Source: Lewinellaceae bacterium (GTDB lineage: Bacteria > Bacteroidota > Bacteroidia > Chitinophagales > Saprospiraceae). Taken from it: 64,000 nt of DNA. The translations under genes were made by a program, and so were the position numbers. Shown piece after piece: positions 1-7,239 of this stretch; position 1 is the stretch's first letter; each line of letters starts with the position of its first letter. The stretch is from NCBI GenBank assembly GCA_020636325.1, contig JACJYC010000019.1:49511-113510 (forward strand). The letters run 5' to 3'. The notes beneath the pieces are model-generated. The model worked only from the letters and a program-made list of their open reading frames with translations, was not told the DNA's origin and searched no databases.

Positions 1-1
1 T

Positions 2-1006
2 TGCCGCCAGGAACAGCCTGCCGATGACTACACGGTCCTCGAAGGGCAGACCATGGGTACCTACTACCGGATCACTTATCAGGACGAAAAGGACCGCGAC
101 TTCCAATCCGCGCTCGACTCCCTGTTTGTCCGGATCAACCTCCAGGTATCCACCTATATCGATTCTTCGGTCATCTCGCGGTTCAACCAGTCAGCGGACG
201 GGCTCGACCTGGGGCCTGCGGATGCTGAAGCGAACGACCACTTCCTGGTGAACCTGGTGCTGGCCCGGGAGGTTTATGAAAGGTCGGGCGGCGCCTTCGA
301 CCCCACGGTCATGCCGCTGGTCAATTACTGGGGCTTCGGCTATACCGGCAAGGACCCGATCCGGAGCGTTGACAGCCTCAAAGTGGATTCGCTGCTGGAA
401 TTTGTGGGATTCGACAAGGTAGAACTGATCTCCCGGGATAACCGGCTGTTCCTCAAAAAGCAATCGCCGGGTACGCAACTCGATTTCAGCGCCTGCGCCA
501 AAGGTTATGCGGTGGATGAAGCCGGCCGGTTTCTCGAAAAACACGGCATCAGCAACTACCTGGTCGACATCGGCGGTGAAGCGCGAGGCCGCGGCCAGAA
601 CCCCAAAGGCGCCCCCTGGAACATCGGGATCAACAAACCCGTGGAAGGCGCGCCCATGAACGAAATTGAAACCGCCGCCCCGCTGAAGGACCTTTCCGTA
701 GCGACCTCCGGCAACTACCGCAATTTTTACGAGGTGGACGGCCGCAAATTCAGCCATACCATCAACCCCATAACCGGTTTCCCGGAGCGGACCACCCTGC
801 TGAGCTCATCGGTTTTTCACCGGGATTGCATCACAGCTGATGCCTATGCCACTACTTTTATGGTATTGGGACTGGAGCGGGCCATGGCGCTGGCGGAGGA
901 ATTGCCCGACATTGAAGCCTTTTTCATTTACGCCAAACCGGACGGCGCCCTTGGGGAAGCCTATACCTCAGGCGCAAAAGCCTGGTTTGAAAAACAAACT
1001 AACTGA
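2..1006 (+). CDS. apbE: FAD:protein FMN transferase (ApbE family), lipoprotein, 5' end outside window
   Basis: ApbE proteins move FMN from FAD onto Thr/Ser residues of exported proteins such as NqrB, NqrC and RnfG, acting outside the inner membrane. The frame is open to the window edge. The first visible codon is Cys, followed by RQEQPADDYTVLEGQTMGTYYRI-type sequence split here as RQEQPADDY and TMGTYYRI, so the Cys is probably the lipidated residue and the signal peptide lies upstream. Family motifs are DFSACAKGYAVD, the DIGGE nucleotide-binding loop, SHTINPITG, and a C-terminal Asp/Thr-rich metal site in DCITADAYATTFMVLG. About 334 residues are visible, which is close to full mature length. 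An internal ATG at 53 would remove conserved N-terminal sequence and is not the true start. The exonuclease follows after 6 bp. Confidence 0.9.
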   Translation, partial: CRQEQPADDYTVLEGQTMGTYYRITYQDEKDRDFQSALDSLFVRINLQVSTYIDSSVISRFNQSADGLDLGPADAEANDHFLVNLVLAREVYERSGGAFDPTVMPLVNYWGFGYTGKDPIRSVDSLKVDSLLEFVGFDKVELISRDNRLFLKKQSPGTQLDFSACAKGYAVDEAGRFLEKHGISNYLVDIGGEARGRGQNPKGAPWNIGINKPVEGAPMNEIETAAPLKDLSVATSGNYRNFYEVDGRKFSHTINPITGFPERTTLLSSSVFHRDCITADAYATTFMVLGLERAMALAEELPDIEAFFIYAKPDGALGEAYTSGAKAWFEKQTN

Positions 1007-1012
1007 TAGCTG

Positions 1013-1840
1013 ATGCTGAATATTCAACTGGACCGGGAACTCGTTTTCCTCGATATCGAATCAACCGGCCTCAACGTACTGCGGGACCGGATCCTGCAAA
1101 TCGCTTTGATCAAGTTTTTCCCTGATAACCGCGAACCCGAAGAGTTGTCCCTGCTGATCAACCCCGGCATTCCCATCTCCATAGAGGCCATGCTGGTACA
1201 CGGCATTCAACCCAAGGATGTGGCCAACAAACCGGTCTTCCAGCAGGTCGCCCAGAAATTGTTCGATTTTATCGGCAACGCAGATATCGCCGGATACAAC
1301 TCCAACCGGTTCGACATCCCTCTTTTAATGGAAGAATTCGCCAGGGTCGGCCTCGATTTCGAAATGGAACGCCGCAGATTGATCGACGTCCAGCGGATCT
1401 TCTACAAAATGGAACCCCGTACGCTGAAGGCCGCTCTCCGCTTCTATTGCGATACGGAACTGGAGGACGCCCACGACGCAATGGCCGACGTGCGCGCCAC
1501 GATTGAAGTGTTCAAGGGCCAGTTGGATCGGTATGAAAACGTGGAATACATCGACGAGGACGGCAATGCCAATCCGCCGCCGGTGCAGAGAAGCGTCAAA
1601 GCCCTCCACGAATTCACCAATGACCAGCGCTTCGTGGACGCCACCCAGAAAATGAAATACGATCACGAAGGCGTCGTCGTTTTCAACTTCGGCAAATACG
1701 TGGGCCAACCCGTAGCCGAGGTCTTGTACAACGACCGCCAATATTACAACTGGATCCTGAACAAGGAATTTTCCACCCAGATGAAGCAGATTGTGAAGAA
1801 ACTGGTGAAGGAGTATGAGAAGGGGAAGGGGAAGGGGTGA
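1013..1840 (+). CDS. DEDDh 3'-5' exonuclease (DnaQ/PolC epsilon-like) with a DUF3820-like tail
   Basis: Predicted cytoplasmic 3'-5' exonuclease of 275 residues. ExoI is FLDIEST with D14 and E16, ExoII lies around NSNRFDIP with D101, and ExoIII is HDAMADV with H154 and D159, so the whole DEDDh set is present. After about residue 215 the segment VVFNFGKYVGQPVAEVL resembles the short C-terminal domain (DUF3820 type, FGKYKG motif) found in exodeoxyribonuclease X-like proteins. It follows apbE by 6 bp and may be co-transcribed. The last codons (Glu/Lys/Gly-rich) run into the intergenic repeat tract, so the extreme C-terminus may have been extended by that repeat. Its DNA or RNA substrate cannot be told from sequence. 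Confidence 0.85.
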   Translation: MLNIQLDRELVFLDIESTGLNVLRDRILQIALIKFFPDNREPEELSLLINPGIPISIEAMLVHGIQPKDVANKPVFQQVAQKLFDFIGNADIAGYNSNRFDIPLLMEEFARVGLDFEMERRRLIDVQRIFYKMEPRTLKAALRFYCDTELEDAHDAMADVRATIEVFKGQLDRYENVEYIDEDGNANPPPVQRSVKALHEFTNDQRFVDATQKMKYDHEGVVVFNFGKYVGQPVAEVLYNDRQYYNWILNKEFSTQMKQIVKKLVKEYEKGKGKG

Positions 1841-2042
1841 GGAATTGAGGAATCGAGGAATTGAGGAATCGAGGAATTACCTCCTTCGCTTCTGATGAGC
1901 TACGGCGGTCGGGGGAGGAAGTGAGGAATGGCCGCCTCCGCTCTCTTGGAGCTACGACGGCCGGAGGAGGAATCGGGTCGGCAGGCAGGCGGGGGTTTGA
2001 GAATGGGGAGGCGGAAAATTTCCTGAAGATGAAAAATAGGGT
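1841..2042. repeat. Intergenic octamer tract plus two REP-like hairpins
   Basis: Starts with copies of an octamer of the form GAGGAATT/GAGGAATC (about 1841-1879). Two related imperfect palindromes follow, each reading about CTCCnnTCGCT...GAGCTACGgCGG (near 1882-1920 and 1929-1970). The same octamer family recurs at 13756-13835 and, as its complement, within 36080-36460. No gene is supported here. Confidence 0.7.
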
Positions 2043-2159
2043 ATGACACGCCAATTTCGACGGATTTGCATTTCAGTCAGCGGCAATTTAGCGGAAGGTT
2101 CCGGGCGGCAATCCGGAAAAGAGCGAGCCCGGTTTAGTGAAATCGCATTCGGCAGCCTT
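2043..2159 (+). pseudogene. Remnant of a 23S rRNA-intervening-sequence (S23 four-helix-bundle) protein, in frame with MbnP-like 1
   Basis: The first 39 codons read RQFRRICISVSGNLAEGSGR and then QSGKERARFSEIAFGSL. This matches the hallmark of S23/IVP four-helix-bundle proteins (typically DQLRRAAVSIPSNIAEGxGR followed by SxKEFxRFLxIAxGSL). Only this central block is present. The N-terminal helix and the C-terminal half of the family are missing, and the frame runs straight into the lipoprotein signal sequence. Confidence 0.65.
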
Positions 2160-3023
2160 AGATCCATTCTGCCCCTCATCCTGCTGATCGCATGCCTGCC
2201 GGGCTGTTACGAACCCAAGGACGGCTGCATTGACGTAAACGCTTCCAACTACGACCTGGACGCCGACCGGCCTTGCCCGGATGGTTGTTGCGAATACCCG
2301 CAGTTGCGCTTTACCTTCCAGCACAAATGGGTTTATCCCGCTGCATCCTATAACCTCGCGCTGAAAGATTCGCTTTATCCGGACGCCAACGGGCACCTGT
2401 TCCGGCTGGATAAGATCTCCTTCCTTTTATCCGGTTTTCAACTCCATTTCAAGGACGGCAGGACCGTCGGCATCAGCGATTCGCTCGATGTGGAAACTTA
2501 TGCGGCCGACCTTTCGCGGGTACCGGCCGTCATCACGGACGACATCCTGCTGCTCCGTCCGCCGGCTTCGACCAATCTTTCGGCCGGAAGCTTCCGGAGC
2601 AGCGGGCAGGTCACCGGGATTTCCTTCATGCTCGGCCTCAACGCCCCGGCCAACAGCGCAGTCCCCGAATCCGTCCCCGACGACCACCCCCTGCAGGATA
2701 CCGCTCAGTTTGTCGACCCCGGACAAGGATATTATTTTGACAAGGTTTCGCTTTTCCGCACCGCCGAAACAACCGACACCACCCCCGTAGCGTTAAATAT
2801 TGCGGGATCCGGCAGCGAAATTCCCGTTTTTCTAGCGATACCCGACGAATTCACCCTGCAACCCGGTTTCCACCTGCGACTGACCATCCAGGTCGATTAC
2901 AGCCGCTGGTTCGCCCAGATCCAGGACATCCGAAACGACCCGCCTGAAATCCTCGTCCAGAATATTGTCAACGGGCTGGCACAATCATTTGAATTGAAGG
3001 CTATTGTGGCCGAAGTTAAGTAA
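2043..3023 (+). CDS. MbnP-like lipoprotein 1 (divergent), with a foreign N-terminal leader
   Basis: The 326-residue product carries a hydrophobic stretch and lipobox (LLIACLPGC) ending at residue 55. A Cys-rich segment resembling the GCTDPNAxNYDPxA...DGSCEYP motif of Bacteroidota surface proteins follows, and then an MbnP-type beta domain (FRLDKISFLLSGFQLHFKDG begins it). MbnP is the periplasmic copper-binding partner of MbnH in methanobactin operons. Compared with MbnP 2 downstream, the Trp-containing SGYxFxKLEG-type motif is replaced by PGQGYYFDKVSLF and the following HxG by LNIAGS, so metal binding may have changed. Residues 1-39 match the core of a 23S-rRNA-intervening-sequence protein and are probably not ancestral. 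No in-frame ATG, GTG or TTG lies between 2043 and the lipobox, so this start is kept. It heads a four-gene run. Confidence 0.7.
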   Translation: MTRQFRRICISVSGNLAEGSGRQSGKERARFSEIAFGSLRSILPLILLIACLPGCYEPKDGCIDVNASNYDLDADRPCPDGCCEYPQLRFTFQHKWVYPAASYNLALKDSLYPDANGHLFRLDKISFLLSGFQLHFKDGRTVGISDSLDVETYAADLSRVPAVITDDILLLRPPASTNLSAGSFRSSGQVTGISFMLGLNAPANSAVPESVPDDHPLQDTAQFVDPGQGYYFDKVSLFRTAETTDTTPVALNIAGSGSEIPVFLAIPDEFTLQPGFHLRLTIQVDYSRWFAQIQDIRNDPPEILVQNIVNGLAQSFELKAIVAEVK

Positions 3024-3193
3024 CTTTGCCGGGATTGTTGTTTGTTGTTGTTTGTTGTTGTTTGTTGTTGTTTATGATGGTTTATGGTGGTTAATTGTTG
3101 TTGAACCCCCAACCAAAATAAACCAACATAAACCCGCCTACGCCGAGGCTATGGCGGGCGGAGCAACCGTAAACCATCATAAACCAAAATAAA
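3024..3193. repeat. TTGTTGTTTG tandem tract and one REP-like hairpin
   Basis: 3036-3075 is a tract built on TTGTTGTTTG. At 3134-3162 an imperfect hairpin (CCGCCTACGCC, loop GAGGCTAT, GGCGGGCGG) belongs to the REP-like family listed at 45988. It separates the two MbnP-like genes and holds no gene. Confidence 0.7.
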
Positions 3194-3955
3194 ATGAAAA
3201 AACGCTATCTCATCCTCTTTGCAGCCGTTTTGATGTGGGCAGCCGACTGCAGGCATACCGAGCCCGAGACCGGCACCCTTGAGATCAATTTCAAAGGTTC
3301 GTTCGGCGGGGAACCGCTCATGATGTATGCCGACGACTATCCCTATCCGGACAATATGCAGGTCAAATGGCAATTGTTCCAGTTTTTCCTGTCGGATATC
3401 GACCTGCTCTCTTCAGGCGGCAAAACCGAAGCCAAAGAAGTCGACCAGGTCAATTTCGGCTCCGTACAGTCGGCTGACGCGGCGGCCGCGGGCATTACCC
3501 TCGTCCTGACCGATGTACCCATAGGCGAATATACCGGCATCCAGCTTGGCATGGGCGTCAACGAGGACCTGAACAAGACCAAACCGGCCGACCACTCCGC
3601 CAAGGATCCCCTCGGATCGGCAGCCAATTACTGGACGGACGCCGGCAGCTATATCTTCACCAAACTGGAAGGCAATGCGGATCTCAACGGCGACGGCGAC
3701 TTCAGCGACGCCAAACTGACCTTCCACATCGGAAACGCCGGCGGCTATCGCACCAAATCCTGGGACAAGGCCATCTCTATCAAATCCAACCAGACAACCC
3801 GGATCAATTTCACGGTTGACATGCTGAAGGCCCTCAGCGACGGGCAAGGCAATTTCATCAACTTCAGGGAAACAACTCAGGTCCATGGCGGGAACGCCGA
3901 AATCGCCGTGTTCATCCAGGATCGCCTGCTCAATGAAAGCCTTGAATTAAAATAA
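3194..3955 (+). CDS. MbnP-like copper-binding lipoprotein 2
   Basis: A 253-residue exported protein with N-terminus MKKRYLILFAAVLMWAADC. The lipobox has Asp at -1, which is unusual, so lipidation is likely but not certain. Family marks are an early strand VKWQLFQFFLSDIDLL, then YWTDAGSYIFTKLEG (the Trp plus GYxFxKLEG motif of MbnP), then TFHIGNAGGY with a conserved His. An acidic loop DLNGDGDFSD resembles a calcium site. In the methanobactin system the di-heme enzyme MbnH converts a Trp of MbnP to kynurenine next to a copper site. Here the first MbnH-like gene begins 8 bp downstream, which supports the pairing. Which Trp would be modified cannot be decided by eye. Confidence 0.8.
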   Translation: MKKRYLILFAAVLMWAADCRHTEPETGTLEINFKGSFGGEPLMMYADDYPYPDNMQVKWQLFQFFLSDIDLLSSGGKTEAKEVDQVNFGSVQSADAAAAGITLVLTDVPIGEYTGIQLGMGVNEDLNKTKPADHSAKDPLGSAANYWTDAGSYIFTKLEGNADLNGDGDFSDAKLTFHIGNAGGYRTKSWDKAISIKSNQTTRINFTVDMLKALSDGQGNFINFRETTQVHGGNAEIAVFIQDRLLNESLELK

Positions 3956-3963
3956 CGTGGGCG

Positions 3964-5052
3964 ATGAGCGGGGCGCGGTATGGGATCGGAGCGATATGCG
4001 TTATGTGGGGGGTGTTGCTGGCGGGTTGCCATGACGGGTTGAAGGACCTGGAAGATATCCCGTTTGAGCCGACACCCTATGCCATAAAGGACCCTGCGGA
4101 CTTCACCCCGATGCTGATCCCGGAAGACAATCCGATGACAGCGGAGGGCGTGGCATTGGGGCGAATGCTGTTTTATGACCCGATCCTTTCCAGGGACAGC
4201 ACAGTTTCCTGCGCAACCTGCCACCATGCGGACAAGGCGTTCACGGACGGGCTGCCGGTCAGCGCCGGATTTGGGGGCCGCCTCGGAAAGCGCAGCGCGT
4301 TATCCCTCCAGAACGTCGGGTATTTCAATACGGGCCTGTTCTGGGACGGCCGGTCGGCTACCCTTGAGGAACAATCGCTGCACCCGGTGGCCGACAGCGT
4401 TGAAATGGCCTCCTCCTGGCCGGAGGCAGAGCGCAAGCTCCGGGATCACGCCGAATATCCTGCGCTGTTCAGAAAGGCGTTCGGCATTGCTAAAGTCGAG
4501 GAGATCAATCGCACCACAGTGGGGAAAGCCCTGGCCCAGTTCGAACGCACGCTGATCAGTGCGGATTCCCGCTACGATAAGGTCATGCGGGGAGCGGTCA
4601 GATTTACGGAGAGCGAACGGCGGGGCAGGCAGATCTTTTTTGATGCCGAGCCGGGTGTTTTGCCTACCGGAGAATGCGGACATTGCCACCAGCCGCCCAT
4701 GTTTTCCGGGCTGGAATACTTCAACAACGGCATTGACGAGATCCGGGACCTGACAAAGGTCAAGGACAAAGGCCGGGGCGCGGTCACAGGCAGCGTGTTT
4801 GACAACGGTAAATTCAGGTCGCCTTCCCTGCGCAATATTGCCCTGACGGCGCCCTACATGCACGACGGCCGCTTCCAGACCCTCCGGCAAGTGATCGACC
4901 ACTACAACGAGGGCGGGCATTACGCCGAAAATGCAAGTCCGAATGTACGACTGTTGCATTTTTCCGAACGCGATAAAGCCGACCTTACAGCATTTTTGTT
5001 AACTTTAACGGATACCGCATTCGTCCGGGATCCGCGATTTATTCACCCCTAA
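3964..5052 (+). CDS. Di-heme cytochrome c peroxidase, MauG/MbnH family, lipoprotein
   Basis: A 362-residue predicted periplasmic lipoprotein (lipobox VLLAGC). Two heme c sites are present: CATCH at residues 83-87 and CGHCH at 238-242. LGRMLFYDPILSRDSTVSC precedes the first and TAPYMHDGRFQTL (Met299) near the C-terminus is typical of bacterial di-heme CcP/MauG/MbnH proteins. The family either reduces peroxide or, as in MauG and MbnH, forms a bis-Fe(IV) state that oxidises residues of a partner protein. Position directly after two MbnP-like genes favours the MbnH role. The next gene, 9 bp downstream, is a paralogue. Confidence 0.88.
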   Translation: MSGARYGIGAICVMWGVLLAGCHDGLKDLEDIPFEPTPYAIKDPADFTPMLIPEDNPMTAEGVALGRMLFYDPILSRDSTVSCATCHHADKAFTDGLPVSAGFGGRLGKRSALSLQNVGYFNTGLFWDGRSATLEEQSLHPVADSVEMASSWPEAERKLRDHAEYPALFRKAFGIAKVEEINRTTVGKALAQFERTLISADSRYDKVMRGAVRFTESERRGRQIFFDAEPGVLPTGECGHCHQPPMFSGLEYFNNGIDEIRDLTKVKDKGRGAVTGSVFDNGKFRSPSLRNIALTAPYMHDGRFQTLRQVIDHYNEGGHYAENASPNVRLLHFSERDKADLTAFLLTLTDTAFVRDPRFIHP

Positions 5053-5061
5053 CAGAAAGCG

Positions 5062-6183
5062 ATGAAGCGCTCCTACCGATATTGGTTTTTAGTAGCAGGC
5101 ATGGTCTTGTTGATGGGATTCGGTTGCCGGCCGGATGAAAAACCGGCGTGCACCAATTGCCCTGAAGATGACCTTATACAGGGGACGTATGATCCGACCG
5201 CTTACAACCTGGACCTTCCGCCCTGGATGGGGACGCCCCTGATACCCGCCGACAACCCCCTGACCAACGCGGGGGTAGAACTCGGCCGGTTCCTGTTTTA
5301 CGACCCGATCCTGTCGGCCGACAGCACGCTATCCTGCGCCGGCTGCCATAAGATAACGCATTCCTTCACGGACGACGCACGATTCAGCAAAGGCGTGCTT
5401 GGCCTGGAGGGGACCCGCAATTCCATGCCCCTGATCAACCTGGCTTTTAACCCGAACGGCTTTTTCTGGGACGGCAGGGCCGGCAGCCTCGAAGACCAGG
5501 TGCTGGTGCCGGTTGAGGACCACAAGGAAATGAACGAGACCTGGGATCATGTGGCGGAGAAGCTCAGGGCCCACAAAACCTATCCGGCCATGTTCAGGAA
5601 AGCGTTCGGCATTGAGCGCAAAAAGGAGATCACCAAGGAGCTGACCGGCAGGGCCATCGCCCAGTTTGAACGGACCCTGGTCAGTTATCAATCCAAGTTC
5701 GACAACGTCGCACAGTTGAACCAGGGCTGGCTGACCGACAGCGAGGAACGGGGAAAGGACCTTTTCTACGTAGAGCCCAATGACCCTACGCACCCCGGTT
5801 GCTCCCACTGCCACGGCGGGATCAATTTTACCGATTTCACTTTCCGGAACAACGGCCTGGACGAGGTCAGTTCACTGGACCAGTTCCCCGACCTCGGGCT
5901 CGGCGGGCATACCGGCAACTTTTACGACAACGGCAAGTTCAAGGTGCCTTCACTGCGCAACGTTGCCCTGACGGCGCCGTATATGCACGACGGCCGCTTC
6001 CAGACCCTTGAGGAAGTCCTTGAAAACTACAGCGCCGGCGGCCATAACGTCGAAAATGAAGATGTCAACATCCGGCCTTTCCCGCTTTCAGCCCAGCAGA
6101 AACAGGACATGATCAGGTTCCTGCAGACGTTGACGGATACAAGTTACATCCATAATCCGGCGTTCAGCAATCCGTTCAATTGA
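5062..6183 (+). CDS. Second di-heme cytochrome c peroxidase, MauG/MbnH family
   Basis: A 373-residue lipoprotein (lipobox MGFGC) paralogous to its upstream neighbour. Heme sites are CAGCH at residues 92-96 and CSHCH at 247-251, and it shares the TAPYMHDGRFQTLEEVL block. The mature N-terminus has extra Cys residues (PACTNC). It is the last gene of the MbnP-MbnP-MbnH-MbnH run. Two enzymes and two substrate-like proteins suggest a duplication of the whole pair, possibly with each enzyme dedicated to one partner; this is inference. No c-type cytochrome maturation genes lie in the window. Confidence 0.88.
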   Translation: MKRSYRYWFLVAGMVLLMGFGCRPDEKPACTNCPEDDLIQGTYDPTAYNLDLPPWMGTPLIPADNPLTNAGVELGRFLFYDPILSADSTLSCAGCHKITHSFTDDARFSKGVLGLEGTRNSMPLINLAFNPNGFFWDGRAGSLEDQVLVPVEDHKEMNETWDHVAEKLRAHKTYPAMFRKAFGIERKKEITKELTGRAIAQFERTLVSYQSKFDNVAQLNQGWLTDSEERGKDLFYVEPNDPTHPGCSHCHGGINFTDFTFRNNGLDEVSSLDQFPDLGLGGHTGNFYDNGKFKVPSLRNVALTAPYMHDGRFQTLEEVLENYSAGGHNVENEDVNIRPFPLSAQQKQDMIRFLQTLTDTSYIHNPAFSNPFN

Positions 6184-6452
6184 GGCCGGACGGCGGCCAT
6201 CCGGGAAAAATTTTCACGCCGGGGATCCGTTTTCAGCATTTTTTTTCGAAAAAAAATTTCACAACGGCTGCCGAATCAAAAAGAATATTTTCACAATGAT
6301 TTCACAATTAAACAACACAAACACCTTAATATCAACAAACTAACTATTAATAGCCTTTAAAATTTTCGCAATCCATTTTTCACAACACCCGTATTTTGTC
6401 TTTGTTTTGAGGTAAAAAAGTCCTGATGTTTGTATCATCAAAAGAAAGAAAA

Positions 6453-6481
6453 GCCGATAAAAGAATCGGCGCAAATTTTTT
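6453..6481 (+). terminator. Hairpin with T-tract, candidate terminator
   Basis: Stem GCCGAT (6453-6458), loop AAAAGA, stem ATCGGC (6465-6470), then GCAAATTTTTT. It could end the transcript of the peroxidase genes, although it lies 270 bp beyond the last stop codon. Confidence 0.45.
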
Positions 6482-6490
6482 GGGTATGTT

Positions 6491-6560
6491 TTAATGGGAT
6501 TGTTGTTTGTTGAATAGTAAGTCAGGTTTTCTTTGGGGATTGTAAAATCTGACTTACTAT
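6491..6560 (+). ncRNA. Structured element copy A (conserved core plus 17-bp hairpin)
   Basis: The core TTAATGGGATTGTTGTTTG is followed, 20 nt after its ATG, by a long hairpin. The left arm 6514-6530 and right arm 6544-6560 pair over 17 positions with one G-U pair and a 13-nt loop. Copies B and C share the core and the core-to-stem distance (20-23 nt). Unlike B and C this copy has no T-tract after the stem. Function unknown; the RNA nature is inferred. Confidence 0.4.
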
Positions 6561-6629
6561 CACAAACCTTCAAAACGCCAGATACAGGTTCGCCTGTCAA
6601 AATATATAGCATTCGCTTTTCAGGTTTTT

Positions 6630-6698
6630 TTCATGAGATTATAATTTGTTAAGTAATAAGCCGTATCACAAGGGTAGCGTGATGCGGCTTATTTTTTT
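6630..6698 (+). ncRNA. Structured element copy B (core plus terminator-like hairpin)
   Basis: The core TTCATGAGATTATAATTTG is followed by a 15-bp imperfect stem: AATAAGCCGTATCAC (6655-6669), a 9-nt loop, GTGATGCGGCTTATT (6679-6693), then a T-run to 6698. It has the form of a Rho-independent terminator and matches copies A and C in core and spacing. Confidence 0.45.
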
Positions 6699-6835
6699 GC
6701 CCTTTATCACAAAAACCAGGGCGTCGGTATGCCTGGTGGCCGGAATGTGTGATAAAGATGAACGGATCGCAAAAAATTCCGCCTGATCCGATAATATTTT
6801 TTCGATTTCGCGTGTTCTTAGTATGAACACTTTTG

Positions 6836-6899
6836 TTCATGGGATTATAATTTGCTAGTAGTAGGTCGTGTCGCATCCTCGCGGCGCGACTTATTTTTA
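6836..6899 (+). ncRNA. Structured element copy C (core plus terminator-like hairpin)
   Basis: The core TTCATGGGATTATAATTTG is nearly identical to copy B. The stem is 6862-6874 with 6881-6893: 13 pairs including three G-U pairs and a 6-nt loop, followed by TTTTTAT. The stem base sequences differ from copy B while pairing is kept, as expected for a conserved RNA structure. Confidence 0.45.
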
Positions 6900-7239
6900 T
6901 ACCGCCCCGGCTCACTTCGTTCCCAAAAATTAAATTTATATTTTTTGTTATATCAAGTTTTTTTATTTCCTTTGTCGCAGGAAAAGTTAAACTTACTATT
7001 TAGAGAGAGCCAGAACGCCCCACCGTTCTCTGTTTTCTATGATTTTTACCACTCCCTTCTATTACGGTAACTCTTGTAATAGACTTTCAAGTCTTTGTTT
7101 GGAAAAGTTAAAGGACGACTGAACGGCAGCTGCCGTTGAGTCAATCTTGGTCACATTTTGGAACACATACCAAGGGCGCACCAGCCGCTCCGGACCCCTG
7201 TTTGTCAGCAAATTATTACTAACGTTATAATCCAAGGGT

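Larger units (their letters stand above)
6184..7239. other. 1.06 kb gene-free AT-rich region rich in hairpins
   Basis: No open frame here has recognisable protein content. The region contains at least six stem-loops: 6453-6470, 6514-6560, 6584-6597 (ACAGG, loop TTCG, CCTGT), 6655-6693, 6810-6828 (GTGTTC, loop TTAGTAT, GAACAC) and 6862-6893. There is also a longer inverted pair TATCACA/TGTGATA spanning 6705-6754. Three of the stem-loops follow a shared core, described separately. The region lies between the 3' end of the peroxidase run and the start of the giant adhesin, and could hold small RNAs, the adhesin leader, or both. Confidence 0.6.

Noticed and set aside
3004..3192. 62-codon frame after MbnP-like 1
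   Set aside because: Made only of TTGTTGTTTG repeats and a REP-like hairpin.
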